The notes under the pieces: generated by a model | The model's database searches: none | What the model saw: only the letters and a program-made list of their open reading frames with translations | Told to the model about the DNA's origin: nothing | NCBI GenBank assembly: GCA_003353825.1 | Contig: PIVW01000051.1 | Location: 1 to 19,048, forward strand | Direction of reading: 5' to 3' | Origin: Chloroflexota bacterium | GTDB lineage: Bacteria > Chloroflexota > Anaerolineae > J102 | Length of the DNA stretch: 19,048 bases | In this document: in pieces, positions 1 through 8,467 of the stretch | How positions within the stretch are numbered: the stretch's first letter is position 1 | Layout of the letters: each line of letters opens with the position of its first letter | Program-made: the position numbers and the translations under genes

Positions 1-1045
1 CGTCACGGGTTTGCAGCATCCACAACTTGTTGCGCTCGATCGTGAATTCAACATCCTGCATTTCACGATAGTGCTTTTCGAGCTTCTCAGCGATATCAAC
101 GAACTGTTCCCACGCGGCGGGCATATCCTCGGCCATCTTGCTCACACGTTCGGTCACACGAATACCGGCCACGACATCTTCGCCCTGAGCATTGAGAAGA
201 TAGTCACCCTCGATGTGGTGTTCGCCAGTGGTGGCATTGCGGGTCATGGCAACGCCGGTGCCACTGCCTTCACCCATGTTGCCGAAGACCATGGTCTGGA
301 TATTGACGCCGGTGCCCAGATCATGGGCAATACCTGCGGCGTTGCGGTAGTCGAAAGCGCGCTTGCCATTCCAGGACTTAAAAACAGCTTCCGTGGCCAA
401 TTTCAGTTGTTGGTATGGATCGGTGGGGAAATCCAGACTGGTACTTTCTTTGAAAATCACCTCGAATTCTTCACCGATGGCTTTCCAATCTTCGGCTGTC
501 AGATCGGCATCAGAAGAAACGCCACGGTTCTGGCGATATTTTTCAAGAACTTCTTCAAAAGGCGCATCGTCAACATTCATGACCACCGAGCCAAACATCT
601 GCACAAGGCGGCGATAGGAATCGTAGACAAATCTGGCGTCACCGGTTAATTCGATCATACCCTGGACGGTGTCCGGGTTCAGACCGATGTTGAGGACGGT
701 GTCCATCATGCCCGGCATCGAGAACATGGCGCCGGAGCGGCAGGAGACCAACAGCGGGTTCGTGGGATCGCCGAACTTCTTACCGGTTTTTTCTTCGACG
801 GCGCCCAGCGCTGCCAGTTCTTGTTCCCACATACCATCAGGGAAACGCTCTCCTGCTGCCAGATAGGCGTTGCAGGCTTCGGTCGAGCATGTGAAACCGG
901 GGGGGACAGGCACACCGATGCGGGTCATGTCGCCCAGGTTGGCGCCCTTTCCGCCTAGAAGGGCGCGCACGGCATTCCAATCACCGTTCTTATAGGCTTG
1001 TGCTTCGTCGACTTCATCAAAGAGATAAACCCATTTCTGTGACAT
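1..1045 (-). CDS. ppdK: Pyruvate, phosphate dikinase, N-terminal part (runs off left edge)
   Basis: The enzyme interconverts pyruvate, ATP and phosphate with phosphoenolpyruvate, AMP and pyrophosphate in the cytoplasm. The 348 visible codons are the ATP-grasp nucleotide-binding domain. They contain the family blocks GGKGANLGDM (residues 31-40), VPVPPGF (45-51), the SGAMFSMPGMMDTVLNIGLN block (104-123), and later MVFGNMGEGSGTGVAMTRN. The phosphohistidine and PEP-binding domains would lie beyond position 1; the full family length is about 870-900 residues. The start ATG at 1045 follows a strong Shine-Dalgarno GGAGGAA about 9 nt upstream, which fixes the start. The frame is open throughout. It is a single gene on the minus strand, downstream of the VWA lipoprotein gene and separated from it by about 315 bp that hold two hairpins. 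The identification is secure from motifs; no oddity is seen. Confidence 0.95.
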   Translation of the reverse strand, partial: MSQKWVYLFDEVDEAQAYKNGDWNAVRALLGGKGANLGDMTRIGVPVPPGFTCSTEACNAYLAAGERFPDGMWEQELAALGAVEEKTGKKFGDPTNPLLVSCRSGAMFSMPGMMDTVLNIGLNPDTVQGMIELTGDARFVYDSYRRLVQMFGSVVMNVDDAPFEEVLEKYRQNRGVSSDADLTAEDWKAIGEEFEVIFKESTSLDFPTDPYQQLKLATEAVFKSWNGKRAFDYRNAAGIAHDLGTGVNIQTMVFGNMGEGSGTGVAMTRNATTGEHHIEGDYLLNAQGEDVVAGIRVTERVSKMAEDMPAAWEQFVDIAEKLEKHYREMQDVEFTIERNKLWMLQTRD

Positions 1046-1145
1046 TATGTTTGTTCCTCCAGTTTTTGGTTTGGGTTCTATTATGACGTGTCACACCATA
1101 AAGGCGTGCAACTTCTATCGATAAACTGGCCACAAACAAGACAAA

Positions 1146-1162
1146 GACCCCACGAAGGGGTC
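1146..1162 (-). terminator. Candidate intrinsic terminator between VWA gene and ppdK
   Basis: On the minus strand GACCCC-TTCGT-GGGGTC forms a 6-bp GC-rich stem with a 5-nt loop and is followed by the T-rich stretch TTTGTCTTGTTTG. It lies about 200 nt past the VWA stop and about 100 nt upstream of the ppdK start, so it could end the VWA transcript before ppdK. The T tract is interrupted, so this is a moderate call. The rest of the 1046-1361 spacer shows no gene. Confidence 0.5.
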
Positions 1163-1294
1163 CACGGCTGTGTGGCGCTTAGGCTATTATGATAAATTTT
1201 CGATAACGCTGCCATGATCTATATCATAGCAGAATGACAATGATACCCTCTTCTGCTATTTCGCGCATAATTTGGGTGAACAGGTTGGAATGGC

Positions 1295-1322
1295 AATCCC
1301 CAACTGATAGCAGTCGGGGATT
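1295..1322 (-). terminator. Strong hairpin just downstream of the VWA gene
   Basis: An inverted repeat pairs 11 of 12 positions (AATCCCC-x-ACTG against CAGT-x-GGGGATT) around a 4-nt loop. It starts 40 nt past the stop codon of the VWA lipoprotein gene. No U-run follows on the minus strand, so it may be a 3'-end stabilising hairpin or a factor-assisted terminator rather than a classic intrinsic one. Confidence 0.4.
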
Positions 1323-1361
1323 GTATTATGATTCTGTGTCGTGTGATGTGGTTGTCAGACG

Positions 1362-2855
1362 TCAGTGTATCTCGACCTCTGGTAGCCGGATTCCGACCGG
1401 CGTTGCCACTCTCCACCGTTGCGGTTGGCCGTTGTCCGTCGCAGCTGGATGAACACCACGGATTGGGTCGTAGCCCAAGGCTTGAGACAGGGTCAGCTGG
1501 TAGCGTCGGAAAAGATCAGCATCCTCGACCATACGTGGATCTACAATGACCTGGGCCATCGCTCGCAGATCATTCTCCATGGCATTTGCCAGTTCCCAGG
1601 CGTCTCGATACTGGCCATCGTTGAACAGGGCGTCGATGGTTTTTAATGCTTCGGCAGATCGGACGATGGTGGCATTGCGTCGCACTTCATTATCTGCCAG
1701 AGGATCATACATTGCCAGGTTTTGAGCTTGAACGCTAACCTGCTTCTGGAGCGAACGTGGCCGTTGGGCGAAGACATCGGCATAATCGAGTGTGATATCG
1801 GCCAGTGGTTGCTGGCCGGCGCCGCGGGGAGAGACCTGCAAACGCACTATAAGCGCCTGGCTGTCTCCACTGCCCATGGACTGAAGCTTTACCTGTGCTC
1901 CATCTACTGGCGCCGGCCCGACCAGCCCGGTAATCGAGATGACTGAGACGCCCAGTGCCGGGCGAATGCTAACCGAGACATCATTGGCCACTCGTTCTAC
2001 AAGACCGTCCACCTCGGCCCGAAACACCTTATCCATTTCCTCGGCCGAATCGATGAAATGATAGGCGCCGTGACCTTGCCGCGCCAATGTGCTCAACAAG
2101 TCGTCATTGAGGTCGAGCCCCAAACCGATGGTCGAGAGATAAATACCACGGTCGCTATAGGCTAGGGCATCGGCAGCGATAGTGGCCGGGTCGGTGACAC
2201 CTTTGTTGGCAATGCCATCGGTGAGAAGAATGACGCGGTTGTTCCGGCGTATATCGAAGTTTTTATCCACTTCCGCAAAACCTTGCATCAACCCGGCATG
2301 TAGATTGGTCCCTTTATTAGGCGTGATCCCCTGCACCGTCTGTAATATCCAGGAACCATCTCCGACCTGTTGGGCCGAACGCGCAACTTGCGCCTCTTCA
2401 TTATAGACGACGATTGCGACGATGTCGTCGGGATGCAAGCTCGATAAAAAGACCTCTAGTGATTGCTTGACATGGTGCATTTTATTGTAGTCATTCATCG
2501 AACCACTACGATCAATCACAAGTGCCAGATTGAGTGGTGTGCGTTCTCTAGGCTCGGCAGCCTTTGCTTGAATACCTATTTGCAACCAGACTTCTCCACC
2601 TTGCAAGGGAATCGTTGGGTTGCCCAAACGCAAATCCAGTGCCAGGGATTGACCAACTGGTTCGGGGAAACGCTGTTCATAATAGTTTAGATACTCGGCT
2701 ACTCGTATCGTATCCGCGGGGACAATAGCGCCCCTATTGATGACCGCCCGGCTATACGATTTGGAAGCATCTTGGGAAGCTGCACAGCCTCCGGCCAGGA
2801 TGCCCACGATCATCAATCCTACTAAACCGATCCACATGTTGATTCGCATACGCAT
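1362..2855 (-). CDS. YfbK-like lipoprotein with von Willebrand factor A domain
   Basis: This is probably an exported lipoprotein with a metal-dependent adhesion or protein-interaction domain; its partner is unknown. From the ATG at 2855 it has 497 residues. A basic, hydrophobic signal ends in the lipobox LAGGC (Cys24). Residues 46-62 (PADTIRVAEYLNYYEQR) match the N-terminal region found in YfbK-type VWA proteins. The VWA domain starts near residue 107 and has a complete MIDAS: DRSGS (Asp115, Ser117, Ser119), Thr183 in NKGTNLHAG and Asp213 in LLTDG. The start at 2855 is preferred over a longer reading from 2894 because GGAG lies 10 nt upstream and the signal peptide then begins correctly. It is divergent from the HTH-TPR gene; the two may share control. 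The fold is confident, the role unknown. Confidence 0.9.
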   Translation of the reverse strand: MRMRINMWIGLVGLMIVGILAGGCAASQDASKSYSRAVINRGAIVPADTIRVAEYLNYYEQRFPEPVGQSLALDLRLGNPTIPLQGGEVWLQIGIQAKAAEPRERTPLNLALVIDRSGSMNDYNKMHHVKQSLEVFLSSLHPDDIVAIVVYNEEAQVARSAQQVGDGSWILQTVQGITPNKGTNLHAGLMQGFAEVDKNFDIRRNNRVILLTDGIANKGVTDPATIAADALAYSDRGIYLSTIGLGLDLNDDLLSTLARQGHGAYHFIDSAEEMDKVFRAEVDGLVERVANDVSVSIRPALGVSVISITGLVGPAPVDGAQVKLQSMGSGDSQALIVRLQVSPRGAGQQPLADITLDYADVFAQRPRSLQKQVSVQAQNLAMYDPLADNEVRRNATIVRSAEALKTIDALFNDGQYRDAWELANAMENDLRAMAQVIVDPRMVEDADLFRRYQLTLSQALGYDPIRGVHPAATDNGQPQRWRVATPVGIRLPEVEIH

Positions 2856-2904
2856 GATTATATATCTCCGTTGATTGGCGCCCTCCACCGACAAAGCTAT
2901 ACTG

Positions 2905-3029
2905 TGCCGTACCGGCAGAGAGCAAAATGAGTTGTGATACTCTCATCCTGGCCGATCCGCCGTACATTTCAAGGCCCACATGTGTTACATTCGCTGTAAC
3001 AATTGCTGATAACACTGTCAAATGTAACC
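2905..3029. promoter_or_regulatory. Divergent spacer with palindromic operator candidates
   Basis: Between the VWA gene and the HTH-TPR gene lie TGCCG-tac-CGGCA (2905-2917) and a perfect 7-bp inverted repeat TGTTACA-ttcgc-TGTAACA (2983-3001). A third half-site, TGTAACC, lies at 3023-3029. The spaced dyads next to a gene for an HTH protein suggest operator sites, possibly autoregulatory. This is inference from position and symmetry; no good sigma70 -35/-10 pair could be fixed here. Confidence 0.4.
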
Positions 3030-3079
3030 AAATCTGCTTCCACCTCGTACATGCCAGACCATACGACCACCAACCAACC

Positions 3080-4699
3080 ATGAAATTGTTTGCCGAGTTG
3101 CTATCAGACTACATGCAGCGCACAGGCATTAGTGATGCTGAATTGGCCCGCCATCTCGGCGTGCGACGCCAGACCATATTCCGTTGGCGCGAGGGTCTTA
3201 CGCAACGCCCTCGCCAGCGCCAAGATGTCATGCGTATCGCAGACAAGCTGCGGTTGACGCCCGCAGAACGGGACGAGTTATTGCTGGCAGCAGGGTTCAC
3301 ACCAGAAGCTAGAGATACGATAGAGGTGGCTCCCTCTCCACCAGAAGCCACCCGATCTGGAGATGCCATTCCACTATCCTCACTCACTCAACCCGATTCC
3401 GCACCCAAACAGCTCTCACTCCTCCCCTATCTCAAACCCTGGCTACTGGCGCTTGTGCTGGTTGCATTTGTGCTGTTATTATTTGCCCTTGCCCAACCTG
3501 CCAGTTGGTGGCGGCAAACGGCTACACAAATGGGAATAACCCTGCCGACACCCAGGGTACAATCGGCAATACCTGATCCTGCCTTGGCCGATGAGACCTT
3601 GATTCTGATCGGTGAGTTCGCCAACTATGGCGGTGAGGCTATCGGATATAATGTGGCGGGCAGGTTGCAAGAGGTGTTGCGGAAGGCTGTGGCTGAGACA
3701 GAACTCACACACGTACGGATCGAGGTCGTGCCCGAGGTTATCGCAGAAAAACGACAAGCAGTAGCTATGGCAGAGGCCCTCGGCGCCTCACTTATCATTT
3801 GGGGTGAGTACGATAGTGGCCGGACACTGACATTTCTCACAACTCCGTCAGAGGATATCGAAGAGCGAGAGGTGCAGCGCCTGGTGAGCGAACCAGAGGA
3901 TATGAACGCCACGATTAATGTCGATTTACCAGAAGATTTACAGTGGTTGACATGGATCGTCCTCGGACAGATTCACTTTCACGCCGGCGAGTTGGGTGTT
4001 GCCGAAGTCTCATTCACGCAAGCGCTGAATCACCCACCACTTGATGCCAGTTCACTGGCAGGTGTCAATTATCATCTAGGATTGATCGAAGCGAGCAAAG
4101 ATAGCGTCGATTGGAGTCAGGTGATCGCGCTCTATGGCGAGGCCATCGATCTGAACCCCGGCCTGGTGTCCGCCAAAAACAACCGTGGTGTCGCCTACCT
4201 GCAGCGCCAAGCGCCCGGTGATCTGGCATCTGCCGAAGCTGATTTCAGAGAGACCACCCGCCTTGTGCCTGATCTCGCTTCCGGCTTCCTGAATCTATCC
4301 CTAACCCTCAACCGTCTCTATCCCAATGATAGAACAGAAGCATTGGGGCATCTGCTCACAGCCTATCACTTAGCGCCCGACTCGATCGGTGTCAACAATG
4401 CTTTGTGTTGGAACTATAGCCTGGCAGACCTGCCTGATGTCGCATTGTCCTACTGCGAACGTGCCGTCGATTTGGACGCAAGTGGATACAGTCACGACAG
4501 TCGTGGGCTGGCTTATGCTTTGTTGGGGCGCTACGATGAAGCAGCGTCCGATTTTGAGTATTTTCTTGCACAAACGATCGCTCTGGATGCCGATGCCTTA
4601 GCCAGTTTCGAAGCTTCTCGTGTCTTATGGATCGAGTTCTTACGGCAGGGAGATAGTCCCTTCAGCGAAGCTGTACTGGCCGAGCTTCGCCAAGAGTGA
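3080..4699 (+). CDS. Membrane-anchored HTH protein with extracytoplasmic TPR domain
   Basis: This looks like a one-component transmembrane regulator, although its target is unknown. The product has 539 residues. Residues 1-73 form a Cro/C1-type helix-turn-helix (ISDAELARHLGVRRQTIFRWREG), and a single membrane helix spans about 120-140. A region near 170-260 with alternating strands and helices resembles the TolB/FlgO-like domains of CadC-type sensors. From about 285 onward there are tetratricopeptide-like repeats (for example the segments with LNPGLVSAKNNRGVAYLQ and DASGYSHDSRGLAYALLGRYDEA). The ATG at 3080 is chosen over 2927 because the HTH begins there and the extra 51 residues look non-coding; no Shine-Dalgarno is seen. 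With the N-terminus inside, the TPR part would be outside the membrane. It is divergent from the VWA lipoprotein gene. Confidence 0.8.
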   Translation: MKLFAELLSDYMQRTGISDAELARHLGVRRQTIFRWREGLTQRPRQRQDVMRIADKLRLTPAERDELLLAAGFTPEARDTIEVAPSPPEATRSGDAIPLSSLTQPDSAPKQLSLLPYLKPWLLALVLVAFVLLLFALAQPASWWRQTATQMGITLPTPRVQSAIPDPALADETLILIGEFANYGGEAIGYNVAGRLQEVLRKAVAETELTHVRIEVVPEVIAEKRQAVAMAEALGASLIIWGEYDSGRTLTFLTTPSEDIEEREVQRLVSEPEDMNATINVDLPEDLQWLTWIVLGQIHFHAGELGVAEVSFTQALNHPPLDASSLAGVNYHLGLIEASKDSVDWSQVIALYGEAIDLNPGLVSAKNNRGVAYLQRQAPGDLASAEADFRETTRLVPDLASGFLNLSLTLNRLYPNDRTEALGHLLTAYHLAPDSIGVNNALCWNYSLADLPDVALSYCERAVDLDASGYSHDSRGLAYALLGRYDEAASDFEYFLAQTIALDADALASFEASRVLWIEFLRQGDSPFSEAVLAELRQE

Positions 4700-4808
4700 T
4701 ATTTATACGTACGAACGAAATGTCCGCACTCTTTTTACCGTGAATCGGTGAGCATTTCCTTATCAACTTCACCTCCCCACGTTTTTCGAATTATCTTTCA
4801 GATCGATC

Positions 4809-4834
4809 GAGAGCCCTCTCGAGGGAGAGCCCTC
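4809..4834. repeat. Short direct repeat upstream of the spermidine-synthase-like gene
   Basis: GAGAGCCCTC occurs at 4809-4818 and again at 4825-4834, and the CCCTC/GAGGG parts can also pair as a small hairpin. It sits 24 nt before the GTG start of the next gene, so it may lie in its leader. Its function is unknown. Confidence 0.4.
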
Positions 4835-4857
4835 CTCTTTCAAGTGCCATTATTATA

Positions 4858-6399
4858 GTGACAACTAATCGTCTTTTTGTCTATCTAATTGTTTTTGCTG
4901 CCGGACTCACCACACTTGGCGTAGAGTTAGCGGCCAGCCGCCTTCTTGATCCCTGGTTCGGAAACTCGATCCTGGTGTGGGCCAGCCTCATTGCCTTGAT
5001 CTTGCTCTATCTATCAGTGGGTTATTGGCTGGGAGGAAAACTCGCCGATCGCCATCCCCGCCCAGAGACTCTGTACAGCCTAGTAGGTCTGGCGGCATTG
5101 GCCGTCGGACTGGTACCCATCGTCGCCAGACCCATCCTGCACCTGACTTCCGACTCCTTTATAACCTACGATATCGCCATCCTGGCGGGTTCTTTTAGCG
5201 CCAGTCTGTTACTTTTTGGCGTTCCCATCATTCTGCTAGGATGTGCTAGCCCCTTTGCCATCCGTCTTCTGGTTCATGGCAGTGAAGACGCCGGCAGCAC
5301 TTCTGGGCGAGTGTACGCACTCTCGACCATCGGTTCTATCTTTGGCGTCTTTGTGACGGTCCTGGTGCTCGTTCCCAATTTGGGCACACGCCGCACCTTT
5401 CTTGTGCTTGGACTCGTTTTATTAGGGTTAGCGATCGTCGCCCTGATTCCCCTCGACCGTCGTCGGGCATTGGCTCTGGCCCTGGCGTGGTTATTGTTAC
5501 TCTTGCTTCTTCTGCTCCCCGCCGGTTTTATTCGTTCTGATTCAGCTACACTCTACGAGCGAGAATCTCCCTACAACTACATTCAGGTCGTCGAAAATGG
5601 CCCAGAGGTCGTTCTCAAATTGAATGAAGGCGCCGGGGTTCATTCTGTGTATAGGCCCGATATGGCTCTGGCCGACGGCATTTGGGATTATTTCTTGCTT
5701 GCCCCTTTCTTTTCAGCAGCCCCAACACGTCCAGAGGATGTAAATAGTCTACTCGTGATCGGTCTTGCGGCCGGAACCGTTCCCAAATTGTATACGGCGG
5801 CCTATGGCCCGATTGCCATTGATGGCGTGGAATTGGACCCTGCTGTCATCGAGACAGGACAGCGATATTTTGCCATGACAGAACCCAATCTCCATGCTGT
5901 GGCTCAGGATGGTCGTTATTATCTCAACCATGGCGCCGGCACATACGATGTCATAGCTATCGATGCCTACCGCCCACCTTACATCCCCTTTCATCTCACC
6001 ACGGTCGAGTTTTTTAACGAGATACGAGATCATCTCAGCCAGAATGGGGTCGTGGCCATTAACGTTACTCGTACCGAGACCGATTATCGTCTTGTCGATG
6101 CCCTTGCCAGTACCATGGCAGCGGTGTTTCCCTCGGTGTATGTAATCGATGAACCCCACTTTGGCGCCGATCTCGGTAATAGCCTGGTGGTCGCTACCAT
6201 GCAGCCGACAACCCTCGACGACTATCTGAACAATACGCAGAGGTTACCTGAACCTCTGCTAGCCGAAATCGCACGTAGAGCCCGGCCTGATGTCGGCTAT
6301 GCTACAACAGGTGCTCCCATGTTATTGGATGACCAGGCGCCAATCGAACAGATTGTTCATGGTATCGTTTTGCGCTATCTGTTGGCAGGCGATTCGTAA
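4858..6399 (+). CDS. Multi-pass membrane protein fused to spermidine-synthase-like domain
   Basis: The product has 513 residues. The first ~230 contain seven or eight hydrophobic membrane segments, including the motif ELAASRLLDPWFGNS common at the start of this family. The C-terminal ~270 residues form a Rossmann SAM-methyltransferase-type domain of the spermidine/spermine synthase superfamily: ESPYNYIQVVE (about 237-247), LLVIGLAAGT (about 298-307), the acidic strand end DGVELDP, and IDAYRPPYIPFHLTTVEFF. It is unknown whether it makes polyamines; the soluble SpeE active-site context is not clearly conserved, so the call stays at family level. The start is GTG at 4858 with only a weak ribosome site. 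The gene stands alone and converges on the amidase gene with 5 bp between stops. Confidence 0.85.
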   Translation: MTTNRLFVYLIVFAAGLTTLGVELAASRLLDPWFGNSILVWASLIALILLYLSVGYWLGGKLADRHPRPETLYSLVGLAALAVGLVPIVARPILHLTSDSFITYDIAILAGSFSASLLLFGVPIILLGCASPFAIRLLVHGSEDAGSTSGRVYALSTIGSIFGVFVTVLVLVPNLGTRRTFLVLGLVLLGLAIVALIPLDRRRALALALAWLLLLLLLLLPAGFIRSDSATLYERESPYNYIQVVENGPEVVLKLNEGAGVHSVYRPDMALADGIWDYFLLAPFFSAAPTRPEDVNSLLVIGLAAGTVPKLYTAAYGPIAIDGVELDPAVIETGQRYFAMTEPNLHAVAQDGRYYLNHGAGTYDVIAIDAYRPPYIPFHLTTVEFFNEIRDHLSQNGVVAINVTRTETDYRLVDALASTMAAVFPSVYVIDEPHFGADLGNSLVVATMQPTTLDDYLNNTQRLPEPLLAEIARRARPDVGYATTGAPMLLDDQAPIEQIVHGIVLRYLLAGDS

Positions 6400-6404
6400 C
6401 AGGA

Positions 6405-7250
6405 TTAAGGTTCCTTGGGGCTGGTGAAAGCCTGGCTGTCTGAATCGAGTAGTGCGGGGGGGCGAGGGTTGGCATTGAGATCGAGAGCAGGGCGTTCTTC
6501 CAAATAACAGAGGATGCCGGCGGCGATCCCAAGTGCAGCTTTTTCAGGTTGCTGGGTCAACAGTTCCCGATCACCACCGATAAAGCCGATCTCGATAATG
6601 GCTGCGGGCGTCTGCTCGTCGATGCGCTGGAAAGCATGATATCCGTACATGTCACTGGTCTCTGTGCTATGATGTCTGCTTAAACCTGTTGCCCCAGCAT
6701 AAGCCTGTTCCAGGCAGGTGACCAACAGGGAGTCCAGTTCGGGCAAAACCGTTTCCTCGGCACTTGTCGCCTTGAAGCCGCTCAGCGATACGCACGAGTC
6801 CACATGAATGGAAACCAGTGCATCTGCTTGTAATCCATTCAGTGTCGAATCATATTCATCCAGGATGTCGACAAGTACCCCTTCTTCGCGCAGGAACCCT
6901 GCTACCAACTCGCTTACTTCTTCAGTGACCATCACTTCCATAAAACCATCATCACACATGGCGCCGGTATCGAATCCTCGATGTCCTGCCACCAACGCTA
7001 TTTCCGTTTTACTTAATCCAGGTAACTCCAAAACCTGGCCTAGCAATCGCCCGACCCGGACAGTGGTCAACCGGCCCTGAAACACCCCCAGCGCGATGAC
7101 AGCCAGCAACACCAGCACCGTAATAAGGAGCAATCGGAACAACCAGGTTCTTAGTTTTTCGAGACGATCAAAAGACACAGAAGCCTCTTCATCATAGGGG
7201 GAGGGAAAAGGAGCCTCTCCATTCTTCCACAAATCATCATTTGCTGCCAA
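6405..7250 (-). CDS. Membrane-anchored N-acetylmuramoyl-L-alanine amidase (Amidase_3 type)
   Basis: The protein hydrolyses the bond between N-acetylmuramic acid and L-alanine in peptidoglycan. It has 281 residues: a ~37-residue cytoplasmic start, one membrane helix (about 37-57) and an outer catalytic domain. The zinc ligands appear to be His90 in VAGHRGFDTGA, Glu110 or Glu111 in VTEEVSEL, and His149 in VSIHVDS. The catalytic Glu is Glu220 in AAIIEIGFIGGDREL. The family norm SIHAN reads SIHVDS here, a small deviation. The first in-frame start is TTG at 7250; no ATG lies between it and the membrane helix, so the exact start is uncertain. It is divergent from the rodZ-like gene, which also suits an envelope role. 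Activity is likely but unproven. Confidence 0.85.
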   Translation of the reverse strand: MAANDDLWKNGEAPFPSPYDEEASVSFDRLEKLRTWLFRLLLITVLVLLAVIALGVFQGRLTTVRVGRLLGQVLELPGLSKTEIALVAGHRGFDTGAMCDDGFMEVMVTEEVSELVAGFLREEGVLVDILDEYDSTLNGLQADALVSIHVDSCVSLSGFKATSAEETVLPELDSLLVTCLEQAYAGATGLSRHHSTETSDMYGYHAFQRIDEQTPAAIIEIGFIGGDRELLTQQPEKAALGIAAGILCYLEERPALDLNANPRPPALLDSDSQAFTSPKEP

Positions 7251-7312
7251 GGTGACAACCCACGAATACCATACGATTACCCTCTACTGATGCATTCAAC
7301 ACTTGGCAATGT

Positions 7313-7341
7313 TTGACAATTTATAAATGGCCTCGCATAAT
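7313..7341 (+). promoter_or_regulatory. Sigma70-type promoter for the rodZ-like/rimO operon
   Basis: A perfect -35 box TTGACA (7313-7318) is followed after 17 bp by CATAAT (7336-7341), five of six matches to the -10 consensus. It lies 48 nt upstream of the preferred ATG at 7389. The spacing and box quality make this the clearest promoter in the window. Confidence 0.75.
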
Positions 7342-7388
7342 CGATGATTGCATACCTTATAGTTGCTTATGCAAGGAACATTCTCACT

Positions 7389-8462
7389 ATGACAGATATT
7401 GGACAGCTCCTGAGACAGACACGTGAAGCACAGGAGCTTTCGCTCGCCGACGTCGAAGAACAGACGCGTATTCGCCAGCGCTATTTAAACGCATTGGAGA
7501 GCGGTGATTGGGACGACATGCCCAATGATGTGGTCGCTCGCGGATTTTTGCGCACTTACACTCGGCTTCTGGGGCTGGATGAAGATGAAGTCCTTTCCCA
7601 ACTGGAGGCCACACAACCGCCAATAACGACAGATGCGGCAATAACAGATGAAGCTGTAACCGAAGCGGTTGCTACGCCCGGTTACCATCCCATCGAACTT
7701 GATCTGTATGAAAATTCGATCCATCGTTCTCAACGCACGCGCCGCTGGTTTGGCTTGAGCTTGATCCCGGTCATTATCTTGGCTTATCTCATCTACCAGT
7801 TCGCCTTACCCCTCCTACTTGATCGATCAAACGGCTCAGTCGCAGCGGCTACACCGGTCGCTACCTTGCCTCCTGAGGGCACCCCGCCCGCAACGCCTCA
7901 GATCGTTATCGGTGAAACGCCGACATCACCCCTGCCGATTTCCAGCCCCACTCCTGATGCAACGACTGCAACAGCACCCGAATCCACCTCTACGTCCGAA
8001 CCAACCCCGACCACGACAGCGACGCCTGCGCGGCAGCTTGTTTTGGAAATGAATGTGGTTCTGTTTTCCTGGGTACAGATATCCACGGATGGCGAGATCG
8101 TGGAAGAGGCGTTGTTGAGAGAGCCGTACCAAGGCCGCTATGTGGCATACACGCAGTTGGAATTGCTGACCGGAAATGCGGCCGGTGTTGAATTAACCCT
8201 GAATGGTGAGCCGCTGCCGCCCATGGGTGAACCAGGTGAGATCGTGGCATTGATCTGGACTTTAGAAGGTGACGATATTGTGGTTACGACCCCAACGCCC
8301 GAACCTGAAGTGACCGAACCGCCCCCTACGCCGCTTGAGCCCGGTGCAGGCGAGACAGCGACACCTTCCGCCGAGCCGCCTTCCGCCGAGCCGCCTTCCG
8401 CCGAGCCGCCTTCCGCCGAGCCGCCTTCCGCCGAGGGAGAGGAATCACCAGCGACAGAATAA
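7389..8462 (+). CDS. RodZ-like HTH membrane protein with proline-rich repeat tail
   Basis: RodZ-family proteins link the MreB cytoskeleton to the cell wall machinery; here that role is inferred from architecture. The 357-residue product has a Cro/C1-like HTH at residues 1-70 (IGQLLRQTREAQELSLADVEEQT, then the RYLNALESGDWDDMP block). A basic stop (RTRRW) precedes a single membrane helix (120-144). Then come a Thr/Pro-rich linker and a beta-rich outer domain of DUF4115 type (about 216-305). The tail carries five near-perfect PSAEP units. The ATG at 7389 is preferred to an in-frame ATG at 7344 because the HTH begins there and AAGGA lies 11 nt upstream. The 7344 ATG sits within a few bases of the -10 box. 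The gene is co-transcribed with rimO (5-nt gap). Confidence 0.85.
   Translation: MTDIGQLLRQTREAQELSLADVEEQTRIRQRYLNALESGDWDDMPNDVVARGFLRTYTRLLGLDEDEVLSQLEATQPPITTDAAITDEAVTEAVATPGYHPIELDLYENSIHRSQRTRRWFGLSLIPVIILAYLIYQFALPLLLDRSNGSVAAATPVATLPPEGTPPATPQIVIGETPTSPLPISSPTPDATTATAPESTSTSEPTPTTTATPARQLVLEMNVVLFSWVQISTDGEIVEEALLREPYQGRYVAYTQLELLTGNAAGVELTLNGEPLPPMGEPGEIVALIWTLEGDDIVVTTPTPEPEVTEPPPTPLEPGAGETATPSAEPPSAEPPSAEPPSAEPPSAEGEESPATE
8364..8435 (+). repeat. 15-bp coding tandem repeat (PSAEP units)
   Basis: The unit CCTTCCGCCGAGCCG is repeated 4.8 times without a mismatch and encodes PSAEP repeats near the C-terminus of the RodZ-like protein. Because 15 is a multiple of three, copy-number change would lengthen or shorten the tail without frameshift. 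Confidence 0.95.
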
Positions 8463-8467
8463 CACAC

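Noticed and set aside
11..649. A 212-codon open frame on the plus strand across ppdK
   Set aside because: It is fully antisense to a well-conserved PPDK domain with a strong ribosome site; the long frame results from ppdK codon bias.
8364..8435. Tandem repeats considered as a CRISPR-like array
   Set aside because: Units are contiguous without spacers and in frame with a coding sequence; no CRISPR array or cas gene is present in the window.
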